Shown here one piece after another: positions 35,065-47,579 of a DNA stretch of 64,000 nucleotides. Position numbers and translations under genes: made by a program. Every line of letters starts with the position of its first letter. Position 1 is the stretch's first letter. The stretch lies in the NCBI RefSeq assembly GCF_026230105.1, contig NC_079483.1:17477312-17541311 (forward strand), given 5' to 3'. The notes beneath the pieces are model-generated. The model saw nothing but the letters and a program-made list of their open reading frames with translations, was not told where the DNA came from and ran no database searches. Origin of the DNA: Diorhabda sublineata (lineage: Eukaryota; Arthropoda; Insecta; Coleoptera; Chrysomelidae).

Positions 35065-36439
35065 TTGGGAGAAGCCATAAATTCCTAAAGAAATTTGGTT
35101 GGTGAAATGATTAAGAAAAAAGTAATTTCATGAGATTTTTCTTGAAGCTATTGTTGTTCTTGAGGAAATGAAAATCCTAATTGATAAATTCACTGAGGAT
35201 CCTGATTTATACTAATAGAAAAAAATCTTTTTCACTTGGTTCAGAGGCGCTGCTATAATTCCAAGTAGTCTATAAAAACAAAAATGATAATTTTCCTCTT
35301 TTCCCTGCTTATGTCGAAAGTGGTGTTCCAGCATCAATTGTTGGGAACGTATTCAAGTCATATTTTGTCACCTTTTAACAGTATCGGTTTTATCAATGTT
35401 TTCATTGTCCAATGGGAGACTTTTAATTGTGAAAATTCCATTGATTAGCATTTCAAGCACAATCTAAAGCTTCAACTAAACAATTTGTATTTAAATTGGA
35501 TGCATCGGACCAAAAATGCAAAATAACAGCGCGTCGTTTGATTCGTGGCCTCGTTTTACTCCCGTTGATATCAAGCGCTACATTTTACTTACACAAATAA
35601 AGGCCCTTTGTGAAAAAAGCGAAGCCAGAGTTTGTTGGATTTTCATGAATTAAATAAATAAATTCACAAACTTACTTTTTAAAAAAAATTATTTAGCAAA
35701 CTGAGGATTTAATAATTTAAATAAACAATAATAATTATCAAATTACACATTAATAATAATTAAAGAATAAATAATTGGGGACGATACCTTAATGGGGTTG
35801 AATGTTGAATATATAAAACAGACAGGAACAGTAAATACAGGCAATAATAATCGCCATCATTAATTTGAGGAAATTATTTGACTGCATCCAAACCAATTTC
35901 TTAGTTCTCCTAAATCGTTTTTTTTTTGTATTCTTTCCTTGTCCCTTATGATCTCATGCATTTTAATTTGAACCAAACCGGATTACACAGGTTATAATTT
36001 CCTGTTTCTAGGAATAGTTTCTAACTGATTTTATCAGAACTAGTATTGTTGTTAGAAAGTTCAACGCAATTCGAAATATTATCATCAACGGAATCGGTCC
36101 GCTGGAAATGTGTATATGCTGACTGGGAGCTAGTAGAAGTTTTACATAGGTTACCATTTACTGTTTATTTTCAATTGTTATTTCCCCTTTCTGCATATCA
36201 AAGTGAATTTCATAGTTTTCCGGTGAATAAAATTCGAATTTACAGTTTTTATTCCTTTCGGAAAAATCTATTTGATATTGCAAATGAGACTATCCGAGAA
36301 GGACTCTAAATAACAATTGGTCAAATGGTTTGTGCTTATGATAGACGTTTCAATTAAATTTTTACTACTTCTAGCTCATTCGTAATCAAGTACCAGGAGA
36401 ATTATAATGACAATACTATCCATATGAAGAATTAAACGA
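35065..36439. other. AT-rich spacer; contains a 28-bp dispersed repeat at 35479
   Basis: Apart from the repeat noted separately there is no supported feature. The plus frame at 36046-36309 has no recognisable motif. Confidence 0.4.
35479..35610. repeat. Dispersed repeat, partner at 43681-43800
   Basis: A perfect 28-base match beginning AACAATTTGTATTTAAATTG is shared with 43681-43708. Beyond it the two stay loosely alignable for roughly 100 bases, for example a GACCTC/GGCCTC followed by TTTT. This suggests two old copies of the end of a repeated element. Confidence 0.55.
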
Positions 36440-36600
36440 TACAACAGTGAAAGATGATAGCGATATGAACATATGAAATTAATGGATAACATATGCCAAA
36501 TATAGAGGAAAAACCCTTACAAACTCAGCGTAAAAAATTTAAAACGACAGGATAAGAGAAAGGATAGAAGGAAAGTCGACTAGGTCTAACTTCATCTAAC
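36440..36600 (+). mobile_element. Possible LINE tail fragment
   Basis: The plus strand contains LRRYEHMKLMDN, resembling the LRWYGHVQRMDDN block. A lysine/arginine-rich decayed stretch follows. Only one block supports it. Confidence 0.3.
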
Positions 36601-36829
36601 CATCAGAGCTACTGATTTGAAAGGAATCATATTAACAAAGCAGTCATTAACTCTAACTTTAATATAATTGAATATGAGAGAGCTTAAAGATAAGAGTGAA
36701 TCTGAGAAGAGAAGATGAAGATTAATAAAGGAAAAACTAATGCAATACGACCGAGAAAAACTAATGAGAGGAATAGTAATCAAATGACGATAAAACATTG
36801 AAAACTAATAAGAGAATACAATCTGTACA

Positions 36830-37415
36830 TAAAGCTTATTATGGATACAAACTATCCGTCTTTCAATTCCCAGTTTCCATCTTTCTCGATCTTCCCAAAG
36901 ATTTTCTTCCAATCCTTTTTCTTGAATATCCTTCTCGATACCCTCCCTCCAACTTAATCTTGGTCTTCCTCTCTTTCTTCTTCCTCGTGGTGTCCAATTT
37001 AAGTTTGGGTATGCGGTCTTCAGACATTCTTTGGACATGTCCGTACCATCTTAATTGATTCACCCTAATGTCTTCTGTAATCTTATGTTGCACTTTCATA
37101 ATTCTCTCGTTTCTTATTTTTTCACGTCTTGAGGTTCCTGCCGCGCGTCTCCAATAATCCATTTCTGTGGCTTCAGCATTTTTACTGTTTTTTCTTTTAG
37201 CGGCCGGACTTCGCTACTATATATGTTGTTATACTTTTTATTATGCTATTGTATATTCGATTTTTGTTTTCCTTGGACATTTGTTCGTCCCACAATACAC
37301 TATTTAGCTGTCTTACTGCTTGTCTTTCTTGGTTATTTCTTTGTGCGATTGCTTCATCTAATCTTCCATCATTAGTGATGATCATGCCTAGGTATTTGTA
37401 TTTTGGATACTAACT
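36830..37415 (-). mobile_element. RTE-type LINE C-terminal third, relatively well preserved
   Basis: Minus-strand order: YKYLGMIITNDGRLDEAIAQ, RQAVRQLNSVLWDEQMSKEN, KNRIYNSIIKSITTY, EVRPLKEKTVKMLK, MDYWRRAAGTSRREKIRNER, VNQLRWYGHVQRMSEDRIPK, then (one base shift) GRRKRGRPRLSWREGIEKDI and ENLWEDRERWKLGIERR. That covers the thumb to the C-terminus with only two or three frameshifts. It is among the least decayed LINE pieces here. It directly follows an R1/Jockey-type LINE on the same strand. Confidence 0.92.
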
Positions 37416-37589
37416 ATAATTGCGAAATAATTAGCTTCAACATGAAAATATATAGAGCATCAATGATTACACATAAGAACATTAAGTGATGATGGATAAT
37501 ATTACTTTTAATTTTCCACGATTTGTAAACTATTCAACCACCCTCCTATCTTTTCCGGTTTATAGCTTATTTTTAACAGTTTCCTACCT

Positions 37590-38790
37590 AGAATAAAGTT
37601 TGTCACTTTTTCTATGCCTAATTATGCAATCTAGTGTGTCGTCCCCAGTATTTGGACACCGAGTAGATGCTCGATAGTATCTTCTCCTTCATCATACTCT
37701 GCATTAATTGTCTGTTGTCACTCTTCATTTCTGGACTCTTGTATTAATAATACGATGTCTAGTGATCGCTTGAATGGTGTTCTGGATTGATTCCTTCGTG
37801 AATTTCTTTTTCTTTTTCATTTTCTCTTCATTGATCCTTGGTCAAATACCTCAGGATATCTGTTTGACCATATATCCTGATGTTGGACTCTGATTATTGT
37901 ATTAACATATTTTAACAATGACATCACTAGTAGTGTTACTGTTTTTTCGGCATTCCCTTCCCTCTATAGCAATCCTATCTGCATTGAAGTTATCTTCCAC
38001 TTCATAGTATCCAGGTGTCCAGCAGAGGTTACGTAACAGCTCATTATCACTTTCAATTATGTTGTTTTTGATTTTTTTCTCATTTTTTTCAGTTTTTCTC
38101 TTGTCTGAATGTTTATTTTTATCCTTTCCTTGGAGTCCATAATTGTGATTATATAATGTATCATTCTATAGGCTACAGGATAAGGATTGCTTCTAGTGTT
38201 TCTTGAGTAATATTTCCCATGGCTCCGGTGATTTCCAGTGCTACCATTCTCTGTACTTTCGCAAGATTCTTTTTGTTTGTTTGTACTGAGATATGGATTA
38301 TTATGGACCTTAAGATTTATGTTTACAACCAATTTACTACCCAAACATCTTGGTTTATGATGATGAAGTATCTAGCTTACTTTTATAAGCAAAGTTTTTG
38401 TACATTCAATGTTGGTATATTATATTTTCTGGTGAACAAAATTAGTTCAGTCCTTTTAGGATTATTATCCGTATAAGGAGATATCTTCAAATGCCTTTTT
38501 CAAGATGTCTCTGATTATTTGTGGACCTCTTCCTAAATGATCACACTACATAGATAGTATATGCAATTTTTTGATTGTTCTTTCCTCTAGAGTTTCTAGA
38601 ATCTTTTAAATCACTTTTATTATAATAATTGTGATATCAGTTCTCCTTGTGGCGTTCCTCTAATAGTCTTGTGTTCTTTATTATTATTTTGCTTTTTAGC
38701 ATTATTTTCATCCAGTTTATTACTAAAGGGTTTACTTCTAGGTCTTTTAGTACATCCACTCTTTGAGATAAAAATTTACGGTTCGATTGA
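37590..38790 (-). mobile_element. R1/Jockey-type LINE: reverse transcriptase, RNase H and C-terminal knuckle
   Basis: On the minus strand, LEVNPLVINWMKIMLKSKII, TIRGTPQGELISQLL (RGTPQGGVLSPLL block), NPKRTELILFTRKYNIP, KVQRMVALEITGAMGNITQE then TLEAILIL, LCWTPGYYEVEDNFNADRIA (RNase H WVPGHxGIEGNExAD block) and CDEGEDTIEHLL-like (YDEGEDTIEHLL) follow each other. This is the order of an R1/Jockey-like second ORF. YADD is lost and the RNase H start is not visible. Frameshifts are frequent. The strand matches the neighbouring RTE-type LINE, but the family differs. Confidence 0.8.
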
Positions 38791-38849
38791 AATAAATGAG
38801 GAAATTTCTGAACTATAAAACTATGAAGAAAACATTAGAGAAGACACGC

Positions 38850-39000
38850 TTACTAAGATAGTATGAACACATTCACAAATGAAATGTTTCAGACAGAAGA
38901 AACGATAAAAAAATATAAGGAAAGACGAGGTTACCACAAGCTTAAAGTGTTTCAATAGTGAGAAAGTATGAATTAAATGAAAAATGAAGAAATACAGGAG
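38850..39000 (+). mobile_element. Possible LINE tail fragment
   Basis: The plus strand reads LR-YEHIHK in the position of LRWYGHVQRM. Basic decayed codons follow. Supported by one block only. Confidence 0.3.
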
Positions 39001-40399
39001 AAGGCTCCATGATCGATAGAATATTCCCTTGACATGGGACTACAATTCCCATTGAAAAGTAGTTGGGTATAAATCAATTACAGCTCATTTCTTTGAGGTT
39101 CGTTCTTATAAAATTGAAAATTCTGAGCTGCTTTTATTTGTATTTATGTTTCTTTTAATCTGAAAATTATCTTTTGAAATTAATTCGCTCATTAGTTTCT
39201 TTTATTATTTCACTTGTTCCACCATTTTTACGTTCTGAAGGAAAGTGAATCGAATATATCCAGTTTCTGAAAATATTTGTTCGATATTTTCGTCTGGAAA
39301 GTTAGTTTTCTCATTTTCTAAATGAGAAACGTAACGATTGGTATGATTGGAAGATATTAAATGGAAGATCTGCCGACTCTCATGGGACCAAAAAGATCCT
39401 TTCAGAAGGGGAAAACGTATATTAGTCACTTCAATGATTATTTAAAACCTACAATAGGGAGAAATCCGCAGAAAAAGTTACGATTTCGATGACTTTTTAC
39501 TCAAAAATTTTGTTTAAATAAAAATATTAGAGAAATTATATCATATTCATTGAAAATGAGCAGGAAAAAAATATTCATTACGTATTTCCATTCGAACTTA
39601 TTAAGTTATTATGAAGTTTATGTTAATATCTGTTGTTATTGTTATAAAAAAGCTCTAGAAAAGGAGAAAATTGTTTCCCCAGGAAGTGTGGTTTCTTCAC
39701 CTACAGCCTACAGCTCCAAAATGCAGGAATTTTTGTTTTATGTACGCTAATGTTAATACTTTTGAAACACAATAAAGATACATTGGATTAGTGAAGAGAA
39801 ACCCCAATAATGTCTTTAAAACTCTCTCAATGTATAATACTATAAACCATCTCAAACCTAATCTTTTAACACACGTACTTTGTACTTAAGTAATAAGGAA
39901 ACGATCTTTAAGATTGTATAGCCATGGGTTGAGTTAGAGCACAGATATACCTCAAAATACTTACGAGTAACGGTTGACATATCTCTTAGAGTATGAACAC
40001 CAAGTCTCCTCAGAAAACTGAGCGAATCCTAGTGGACAACTCACTACCTCACTACCAACTGGCACCAGCTCAGTTGTAGTGGACGTACCTCTTAGTAATA
40101 TCAAGATGTCTCAAATTGAGTCCAATCGAATAATCTTGCCGATATTTTTCTGTTCGGAGAACAAGCGAAGAAAAAAAGTTGAGCGAGTAAGGGCACAGCT
40201 GTAATGTGTATATCCACACTAATACTGAAATACACTAAAAGCTTCCCAAAATTATTAGAGTCTGGATTAAATATTTGGAAGCTAAATCATGTCGTTCTAA
40301 AGTTTGCAAAACACCATATAACACTCGGAATATGAGAAGTAATGGTTAACGTGGAAGTTTATAAATAGGTTGAGATTAGAAGTTGAGGGCTAATATGTC
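39001..40399. other. AT-rich spacer, nothing recognised
   Basis: No supported feature. Confidence 0.45.
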
Positions 40400-40905
40400 A
40401 AGATGGGGCTATTGTACAAAAAAAAACAAGTTCGTATATTTGGAAATAAGGAGTTGAGAAGACACGAGCTTTGATTGTTCTAAACGTTTTTGTTTGAACT
40501 GACGTGTTAAAGCTGGTATTGTCGTACTGGAGAATGATTTGTCTTCTGCGATTGGTTTCTCTGATTTTTTCCAACACTTCTGGTAAACAAATGCTGTTGT
40601 ACCATTCAGGATTGACCAATCTACGCTGCTCTAATGGATGGGTGGCGATATGTCTTTTGAAAAAACGCGATTGAATCATTTTAACATTTCTCTGCACCAA
40701 TCGTAACGGTCTGTACTTTGAGCAATTGTCGAATTATGCTGTACCCAACATGATTAAATCTTTTTGACAACATGCGATATTTTACAAATTTCATCCTTCA
40801 GCAAAGTGCGATCACGATTGAATTCGGAAAACCAGCAAAACACGATGGATGCTTCATCACCAAAAGTCATAGCGAGTTGATCAGCATCTTGCTGTTGGTT
40901 TAATC
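40400..40905 (-). mobile_element. Mariner transposase pseudogene
   Basis: The minus strand reads DQLAMTFGDEASIVFCWFSE then FNRDRTLLKDE, the first DNA-binding region with W-EF-RGR-SL-DE. It continues RYDWCREMLK, then HPLEQRRLVNPEWYNSICLP, EVLEKIRETNRRRQIILQYD and NTSFNTSVQTKTF, where the D of QYDN is the second catalytic aspartate. The first catalytic block and the end after it are missing. It is the same lineage as the copies at 32205 and 51757. Confidence 0.82.
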
Positions 40906-42816
40906 CACTTCAAAAGTCATCGAAAATTATCGCAGGATTGACTCAATACTTTCTGTGTATGTTCACAATTAAAAATGTCAAAATTTGTGATGACAATGTC
41001 ATATTTGAAATATTCACATCATTGTTGCCATATCTTAAAACTTAAGCAGCAATATCACTCACGTGTATATCATATCTATCATTAGTATGAGTAGTTTTTC
41101 TAAAATGGTTTCGATTCCCGAGTTTGTGTTTTGAAAAATTATCTTGTCTGGCGACATCCGTCCAAATCACAAAAATCAGTAATTTTAGCTAAACAACAAA
41201 CGTTAAGATACCAATCCTAACCTTGGGAACTCTATTATAGAGTTGATGAAAGTTTTAGTAGCTAATAGCCTTTTATAACCTTTTTACTTCGTTTTCCATA
41301 ACATAATTCACCTCGTTTTTTATTACATATCGTATTTTCAAATACATTTTCATAAAAATTATGTAATTTAGCATAACATAATCCACTTTCTGGATTCTCT
41401 ATAGAATGCAGTTGTTGTGAAAGACTAAAAATATCTGTGAATTTCCACTGAAATGTAACTAAGTTATCAAAGAAATTAATTTTAGTTAAATGTCCGTTTT
41501 TCGGAACAATTTCTATTTATATTGAGTGACATAATGTTATTTACATTACCATCGAAATTCGTTCTCTCTCTCTGTATCCTATATTTCATTTGTAACCATG
41601 TAATTAATATACTTTTCGATGCCAATGATATCAAGCAGAATAATTACAACAAATGGAAATCTGATTATGATCATTTGTTGTTATCTAACTTCTCTTTCGA
41701 ACATAGGACAGCAAAATGTCTATATTTCTATTCAAACTTCTATGTTGTTATCTTTAATACAGATATTACCTGTATCACTTCGAGAATAACAACTCTCCGG
41801 CAGCCTAGTATGGTTAGTTTTGTTGTGAGTTTTATCAAAATATATAAAATCGTATGTTGCTTCTTAAAAACCCTGTTTTCATATTATTAGGTTAATTTAT
41901 TATCGATAAAAGAAGACTTATAATAAATTTTCACTGACCGAAGTTATTAGCCATCTTAAATTAACTGACATCACAAAGCCACTTTGGAGAAAAGTGGAAG
42001 GAGCTACCAGTTCTACAAGGATCTTATCAGGGAAAGTAGTTTCAACAGATCCACAAGGGAATTAAGTTGAACAAAACTTCTATTAAACATCCAGCCACCA
42101 AAATAAATGTTATTCATAATCAAACTATTATAGAGGACACATAATTTTGGTAGAAATATTGTATGACTTGTAACTCGAAGAAATCAGTCTGGAAGACAAG
42201 TCGCGAATTATTAATTCCTGTGTTGAGAGTTTGGATGGTTTTAAGGAATTGCTAACAACGACGTCCTCATCGTTGACAGTTCTAACACCAATACTTGCCA
42301 ACTTCGCTATTGCAGATGAATATGTCATCGGTCATGTTGTCTTCAGTAATAAATCGAAATTAGTTTCATATATTAACATCATATTGTACGGACCTTGGAC
42401 TTGGTAAGGATTGGAAAATCCTTACGGGATTGTATAACGAGACTTTCATAAAATCAATGTTTTTGTCAACCATATGTTTGGGAAAGCTACTGTAATTGTT
42501 AAACTACAGTAAAAGATCTTAACCAAGTTGAAAGAAGATATGCAGAATTTTATTTTCCAACAATATGGTGTCCAACTCCTCTGGTATTATCGTCAATATA
42601 CTTGACAGCTGGATTGGTCAAAAGGATCCTCATAACAGAGCTTGCTTTGTATGTCTTAAACGTTTTCCATATCTTGATAGGTTAAAACATGGCCATGGCC
42701 TAAATTAATTTATGTATAAAACATTATTTGTAAACCTTAATGATGCTAACGATCCACGCAGTCTCTAGATTGAACTGGGTACATTTTCCAATTGCATTTA
42801 TGCTTTAAAAATGCTT
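40906..42816. other. AT-rich spacer with one unassigned 122-codon frame
   Basis: The plus-strand frame 41522-41890 starts with ATG and is hydrophobic at its start (FVLSLCILYFICNHVI) and near its end. I recognise no family. Many AT-rich frames of this kind arise by chance, so I do not call a gene. Confidence 0.3.
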
Positions 42817-43255
42817 GGTGTGTTGCCCAGACTTTTAGAGTGTTTGGTTTTGGGACGAACACTCCTATACCAGTTCTGTATGGTGCCTTAGGTCCGTCCG
42901 TATACCATTTAATGGCATCCTGTTCATTTTTTGTATGGTGTTTTGATCCCTCTTAATTCTACAACTTAAACTTCTTCGATGTATTATCCTAAGGCGTGTC
43001 TGAGTTTTGGTCTTTATTCAGGGATGGTTTTCGTCTCTGAACATTCTTAGTGATGGTTTATCTTCCACGTTTTCCAAAGTTTTCAAAGTTACACGTGTTT
43101 TATACCACGTGCATTTGATTTAAACAAGTACAGTTATGCTGGGTATTAATTTCAACATATTTTGGAAGCAACTGCGACCGATTTGCTTTTGATCATAAAA
43201 AAAAATTGAAATAGCGTGTTTAAACATGCTCTTGAAATCCAATTTACCATCTACA
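42817..43255 (-). mobile_element. R1/Jockey-type LINE, thumb and RNase H start
   Basis: The minus strand carries a decayed thumb-like stretch (VDGKLDFKSMFKHAISIFFY then DQKQIGR). Later comes IKWYTDGPKAPYRTGIGVFV then PKPNTLKVWATHQ, a clear match to the RNase H opening IKWYTDGSKTxxGTGxGVFGP. The WVPGH block is not found downstream. The RNase H part is the firm evidence. Confidence 0.65.
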
Positions 43256-44464
43256 ATAAGTACAGCAGGCATTGTCCAGAAAAAACCAACAAAACTTCTT
43301 GAAGGAATCTCCGTACTTCTTCGAACTCATTTCGCAATAAAACTGAGGTAATGAGGTCTAGAAACCAAAAAATAACTTCACAAAGCAAATAAATCTATAC
43401 ATAGGAAGAATGGGCACAGATGATTTTGACAATTTGTAAGAAATATTCTAATTGTAAAATAAGTTTTATGCTTTAAAAATGTGGATTACAGATTTCAGGT
43501 AAAGTCCCATCAATATTGATTAATTTTAATTATATTATAGAGAAAGGAAAGTCATCTAATTTGAAAGAGGTAACACCCATATTTCGTCTAATTGCTCACT
43601 CGGTAGATTAACGCGAAGTAATTCCACTAACCCATCGGGTTGATTTACGATTCACACACCCCGCCTAAAATGGGCACTAGAACAATTTGTATTTAAATTG
43701 GATGCATCCATCCGTGCAGCATAACAATACAATGTTAAATTGATGACCTCATTTTTCTTGACGCTATCAAAACTTATATATTTCATTCTTGTAAATAAGA
43801 GATTTCTTTTAAAAGATATCCTTCCTGAAAAAGCTTAAGTTCGATAACTTCAGAGTAAGATGTCGATCTTTAAGATTATTTAAAATTAGTTTTCTGTTTG
43901 ATGTCAGTCTCATCTTCAGAGTTTTATTGCGAATTCGACATTGTGAAATGATAAATTTTATAATTGTTTGGAGAAATTATGGCATAGAGAGAAAATTTTG
44001 CATACAAAACAATTTAATTTATTTAGTAATGATAGATACTAATGACTTGATTAAGAGGCGCAGTCATTTAGGATTTTATTTCCATATTTCTTTTTCAGCG
44101 ATACCTGAATTGCTCATTTAATAGAAATAATTCTTTAATAGGCCGTTTTTTTTACAAATCACTCAATATTTTCTATTAAATCATTTGAAAAACATCATGT
44201 TGAACGAAAAATATAGAATTTGTTATATTAATTGACCATACGTGTGCAATAATTTATGGGGCGCTTTGACTGTGGATTTGATTGACTTCCAATATACCGA
44301 TGAACAAAGTACAATACAGAAATATATTTAAAAGTATGACTATATTAAAAATTACTTACATTTATTAATTGAGGATTGCAGTGTATTGAAATTTTTTCTC
44401 ATGAAAATTTATCAAGTTCATAAGATTTTAAAATCTATATTCAAATTAATTCAAATTAAACCGA
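43256..44464. other. AT-rich spacer; repeat at 43681
   Basis: Contains the second copy of the 28-base dispersed repeat (43681-43708, similarity to about 43800). Nothing else is supported. Confidence 0.4.
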
Positions 44465-44968
44465 ATTGTTACTATGGATAAAACTTGCGTACATTTCTAC
44501 GATTTAGAAAAAAAGCAACAATCGATGAAATGGCGACACTCTGGTTCTCCAAGACCTAAGAAGTTTCGTGTCCAAAAATCTGCTGGAAAAGTTCTTGCTT
44601 CAGTTTTTTGGGATTGGCATTGAGTAATCTTGATTAATTTTTTGGATAAGGGTAGAACAATAACAAGAGATTATTATTCGATATTACTGACTACTCTACG
44701 CAAAAAAATTAAAGAGAAAAGACTCGGAAAGCTATCCAAAGGTGTTTTGGACAACGCCCCTGCACACAAATATCATGCTGCCATGCAAAAAATTCGTGAT
44801 TTAGGGTTTGAATTGCTAGAAAACCCCCCTTATTTACCAGATTTGGCTCCGTCCGACTATCATCTCTTTCTGCAACTAAAAAAAAGTTTGAAAGGTCGTA
44901 AATTTTCTTCTTACAAGGAAGTAATAGAAGCTGTGGAGGTCTGGCTTGGTACTAAACCGTTCGCGTGA
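44465..44968 (+). mobile_element. Mariner transposase catalytic domain, one in-frame stop
   Basis: A single reading frame carries nearly the whole catalytic domain: IVTMDKTCVHFYDLEKKQQS, KWRHSGSPRPKKFRVQKSAG, KVLASVFWDWH, a TGA at 44621-44623, then VILINFLDKGRTITRDYY, KGVLDNAPAHKYHAAM, GFELLENPPYLPDLAPSDYH then LFLQLKKSLKGRKFSS. All three catalytic aspartates of the DD34D triad are in place (in MDKT, LDNAP and PSDYH). The usual GDE is MDK. The DNA-binding half is absent, and the frame ends at GTKPFA where LINE sequence begins. Confidence 0.93.
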
Positions 44969-44974
44969 CAACAA

Positions 44975-45494
44975 ATGAGTTACAACCAATTAATAGAGGA
45001 ATCAGTTAAGGACGCATCCTATCTCCAATCTTTTTTAACCTCTACTTTTAAACCATATTGAGGCACTTAAAAATAAAGATACAGATGTTTTAATAGAAGA
45101 CACTATTGAGGATTTAGAGCTTGATCGACCGACTGAAATGTATTGGTCAAAGGATTGAAGATAAACAACAAGACAAACTTTAGGATAATCAGTAGATGTA
45201 AATTCTCTTGTTAGATTGTGGTGCATTGGACTGGGTAATAGTCCAAGTTGTTTAGACGAGGAATGGGAGGTCAGAGAGAGAGATTAACAAATTGGAAGCG
45301 TCTGAGATCATAAGAAGAATGGGGAAGAACAGAGAAATTCTTCTGAGTATAGAAAGCTTAGTTGGGTCACACACTCAGAGGCTCACCGAGCAACGGAGAG
45401 TCGGGAGAAAGCAAATGTCTTCTCTGAAGAATATAAGTGAGTTCACACAGTGACGGACCGAGAAGCATACGAAAATGTAATCTCCAAAATCTAA
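44975..45494 (+). mobile_element. RTE-type LINE remnant abutting the mariner
   Basis: Just after the mariner stops, NRGIS-GRILSPIFFNLYF matches GVRQGCILSPLLFNLY of a reverse transcriptase. From about 45280 IIRRMGKNREILLSIE, then RLTEQRRVGRKQMSSLKNIS then EFT, and VTDREAYENVISKI match the end of the same protein (MGKNREIL, GRKQMSWLRNIREWT, DREAWA-MIANI). YxDD and the thumb are deleted. The C-terminal block is close to the copy at 24690-25035. Confidence 0.78.
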
Positions 45495-46679
45495 TAACAG
45501 TGGTTAGTTAGCAGAAGAAGGAAAATTAATGGTTGATTGGAGGATTTTTGTCTATGTTTCCATGTTCAACACAATCGAAGCCATTAACGAAATCACAAAA
45601 AACCGTATATAATAAAGATATAGGTTCGAATAATGGGGGATCCTAATGTTCATAACGAAAATAGAAAGCTACGTCGATATCTCAAACGGCACTGAAATGA
45701 TGCCAAAGTTAGAGTGACTTAATCGAGGCGTTTCGTGCTTGAAACTCATTTTGTATTAGAAATTTTTTAACCGAAAAAGCTTCATTACGTTGATGCACAC
45801 AACTATGATACTCGTAAAACTCGTCCTTTGTAACTCATTGCTCATTATTTAGTTCTAGCATATTATCTAGAATACACAATTTTCAGTTTTATATCACTAG
45901 ATATGATATAATGACAATAGAGGAAACTAGATGTTTCTAAAGCGTTTCGTGGTCGATATCGTGTTTGAAATATTCAGTTTGTTGTTTCTCTGCCTTCGAG
46001 CCATCATCATTTATTGTGAAGTAGCCTGTTCGTTGTCTAATATTGCGGGTAACATATGTGTTGACTCATTGCTTTTTTGTTTGATTTTTATATGCCACAT
46101 AATGGCCATTCCAAATATTATTCCAGTATAATTTAAATATTCCCTCCAAAAATTTTAATACAAATTTTCGGGGTCTGTTACTAGTGTTTAACTTCAAGCT
46201 GTACCTAACAGTAGAGAAAGGTTTGGACAGGCCAAAAGCCTAAGATTATTTTCAAAAAGTACCTATTTGCAAATAAAGCTTAGATTTTTCGTTTTATTTC
46301 AATTTTAAGGATCTATTCTCCACCAATTTTATTAAAAATACGATTCTGTTCTAAACTCTAGTGTGATTATATCCCAAAGAATAAATTTATACGAGTTTGA
46401 TTTTTACAAGAGCTTGTTTCCTCCTGTTTAAATAGAGATTTTTAAAAATCGATATTTTCAAGCTACCTCGACTTTTGCAGTAAAATTTTTCTGTGAGAAG
46501 ATATCCGTTTGATTAAGACGGCATTCACAGTTGGAAAGATGGTAGTTCAAGTGTAAATGAAGATAATTGGCTCGGAATATCCCTTTGAATAATAGCAGCG
46601 AGTTGAAAATGAGTGTTTTTCAGTCAGTTTTCATGAATTTCAATCGAACCTAGCGCCTTAACTGTTGAGGATTATACCC
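45495..46679. other. AT-rich spacer, nothing recognised
   Basis: The plus frame 45931-46131 is hydrophobic and cysteine-containing but has no recognisable motif and no neighbours that support it. Confidence 0.35.
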
Positions 46680-46865
46680 AAAATTGATGAATTAAATTTT
46701 GAATTGCTAATTCGCCCGATTTACGTCCCTCGGATTATTTCCTGTTCCCAGATTCGAAAAAATGGCGGTGATGTTGGAAGTTAATTGCTATTTTGAGGAG
46801 CTTGATGAATTCTATTATAACAAGGGTATAGAACTTCTTGGAGATGAAAGGATATTAAATTGAAA
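46680..46865 (+). mobile_element. Mariner transposase C-terminus
   Basis: Frame-shifted blocks ELNFELL, FPVPRFEKMAVM and VNCYFEELDEFYYNKGIELL match the mariner end (ELNFELLPHPPYSPDLAPSDYFLFPDLKKWL, then AYFEELDKSYYKKGIEKL). The catalytic SPDLAPSD box is degraded. Confidence 0.65.
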
Positions 46866-47579
46866 AATAAATATTTTTTTTCTCGGACCATCCTCGTAGT
46901 ACAACATTCAGGAAAAAATTCAATTTTTTGGTGCATTTTACGTAAAATGTAGTCATTTTTTTCTAAATAAAACTTGAAAATTTTAAAAAGGTGATAAGAA
47001 TATCGTTCAGTTAATCTTGTATTGTGTTACATTTGTTTTCTGTAATTGGAAGAATATAGAAACGTGTATGATGATCGTTCGTTACCACGATATCAATTTC
47101 ATTTTGGATTAGAGATTTTATCATTAGTAAGATGAAACAAAACACAATTGAAAATCTTAACAATACTGAAACCAATATTCTTGTCTTTTAATCCGAAAAA
47201 CAATCATAGAAAGATGTTACTATAAATAAATTAGTAAATAAATAATGTATTATTCAACACAATCTTATTAATTTTACCTGTATGTTAGTAACCAACTTTT
47301 TGGTCTCGATTTTGGCCTACTTTGAGCGATCATATTCAATTTGAACTTTCCACACTTGCTAAAGACTGACGGCAATGCAATAATTCGATAAAAATATCTG
47401 ATTATTCTTAGATTAGATTTACATATTTCTTTTTGTGTCCTTTTGGCATAAGGTGAAAAAGATAGTGGGCGAACTACGTAAGCGCAGACTCAAAAGATCG
47501 AAATGCAACCCTCAACACATCGCTACCGATACCACACATCACCCCAATAAGTCGTATGACTGACTAAGAAAAACACAAT
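46866..47579. other. AT-rich spacer, nothing recognised
   Basis: No supported feature. Confidence 0.45.

Noticed and set aside
41522..41890. 122-codon plus-strand open frame with hydrophobic ends
   Set aside because: No family, neighbour exon or splice context. Comparable hydrophobic frames occur by chance in AT-rich DNA because TTT and ATT codons dominate.
43591..43660. tRNA-like A-box (TGCTCACTCGGTAG) and a weak B-box about 45 bases later
   Set aside because: The A-box match is fair, but the B-box region (GGTTGATTTAC) departs from GGTTCGANTCC at several positions. No acceptor stem or cloverleaf can be drawn.
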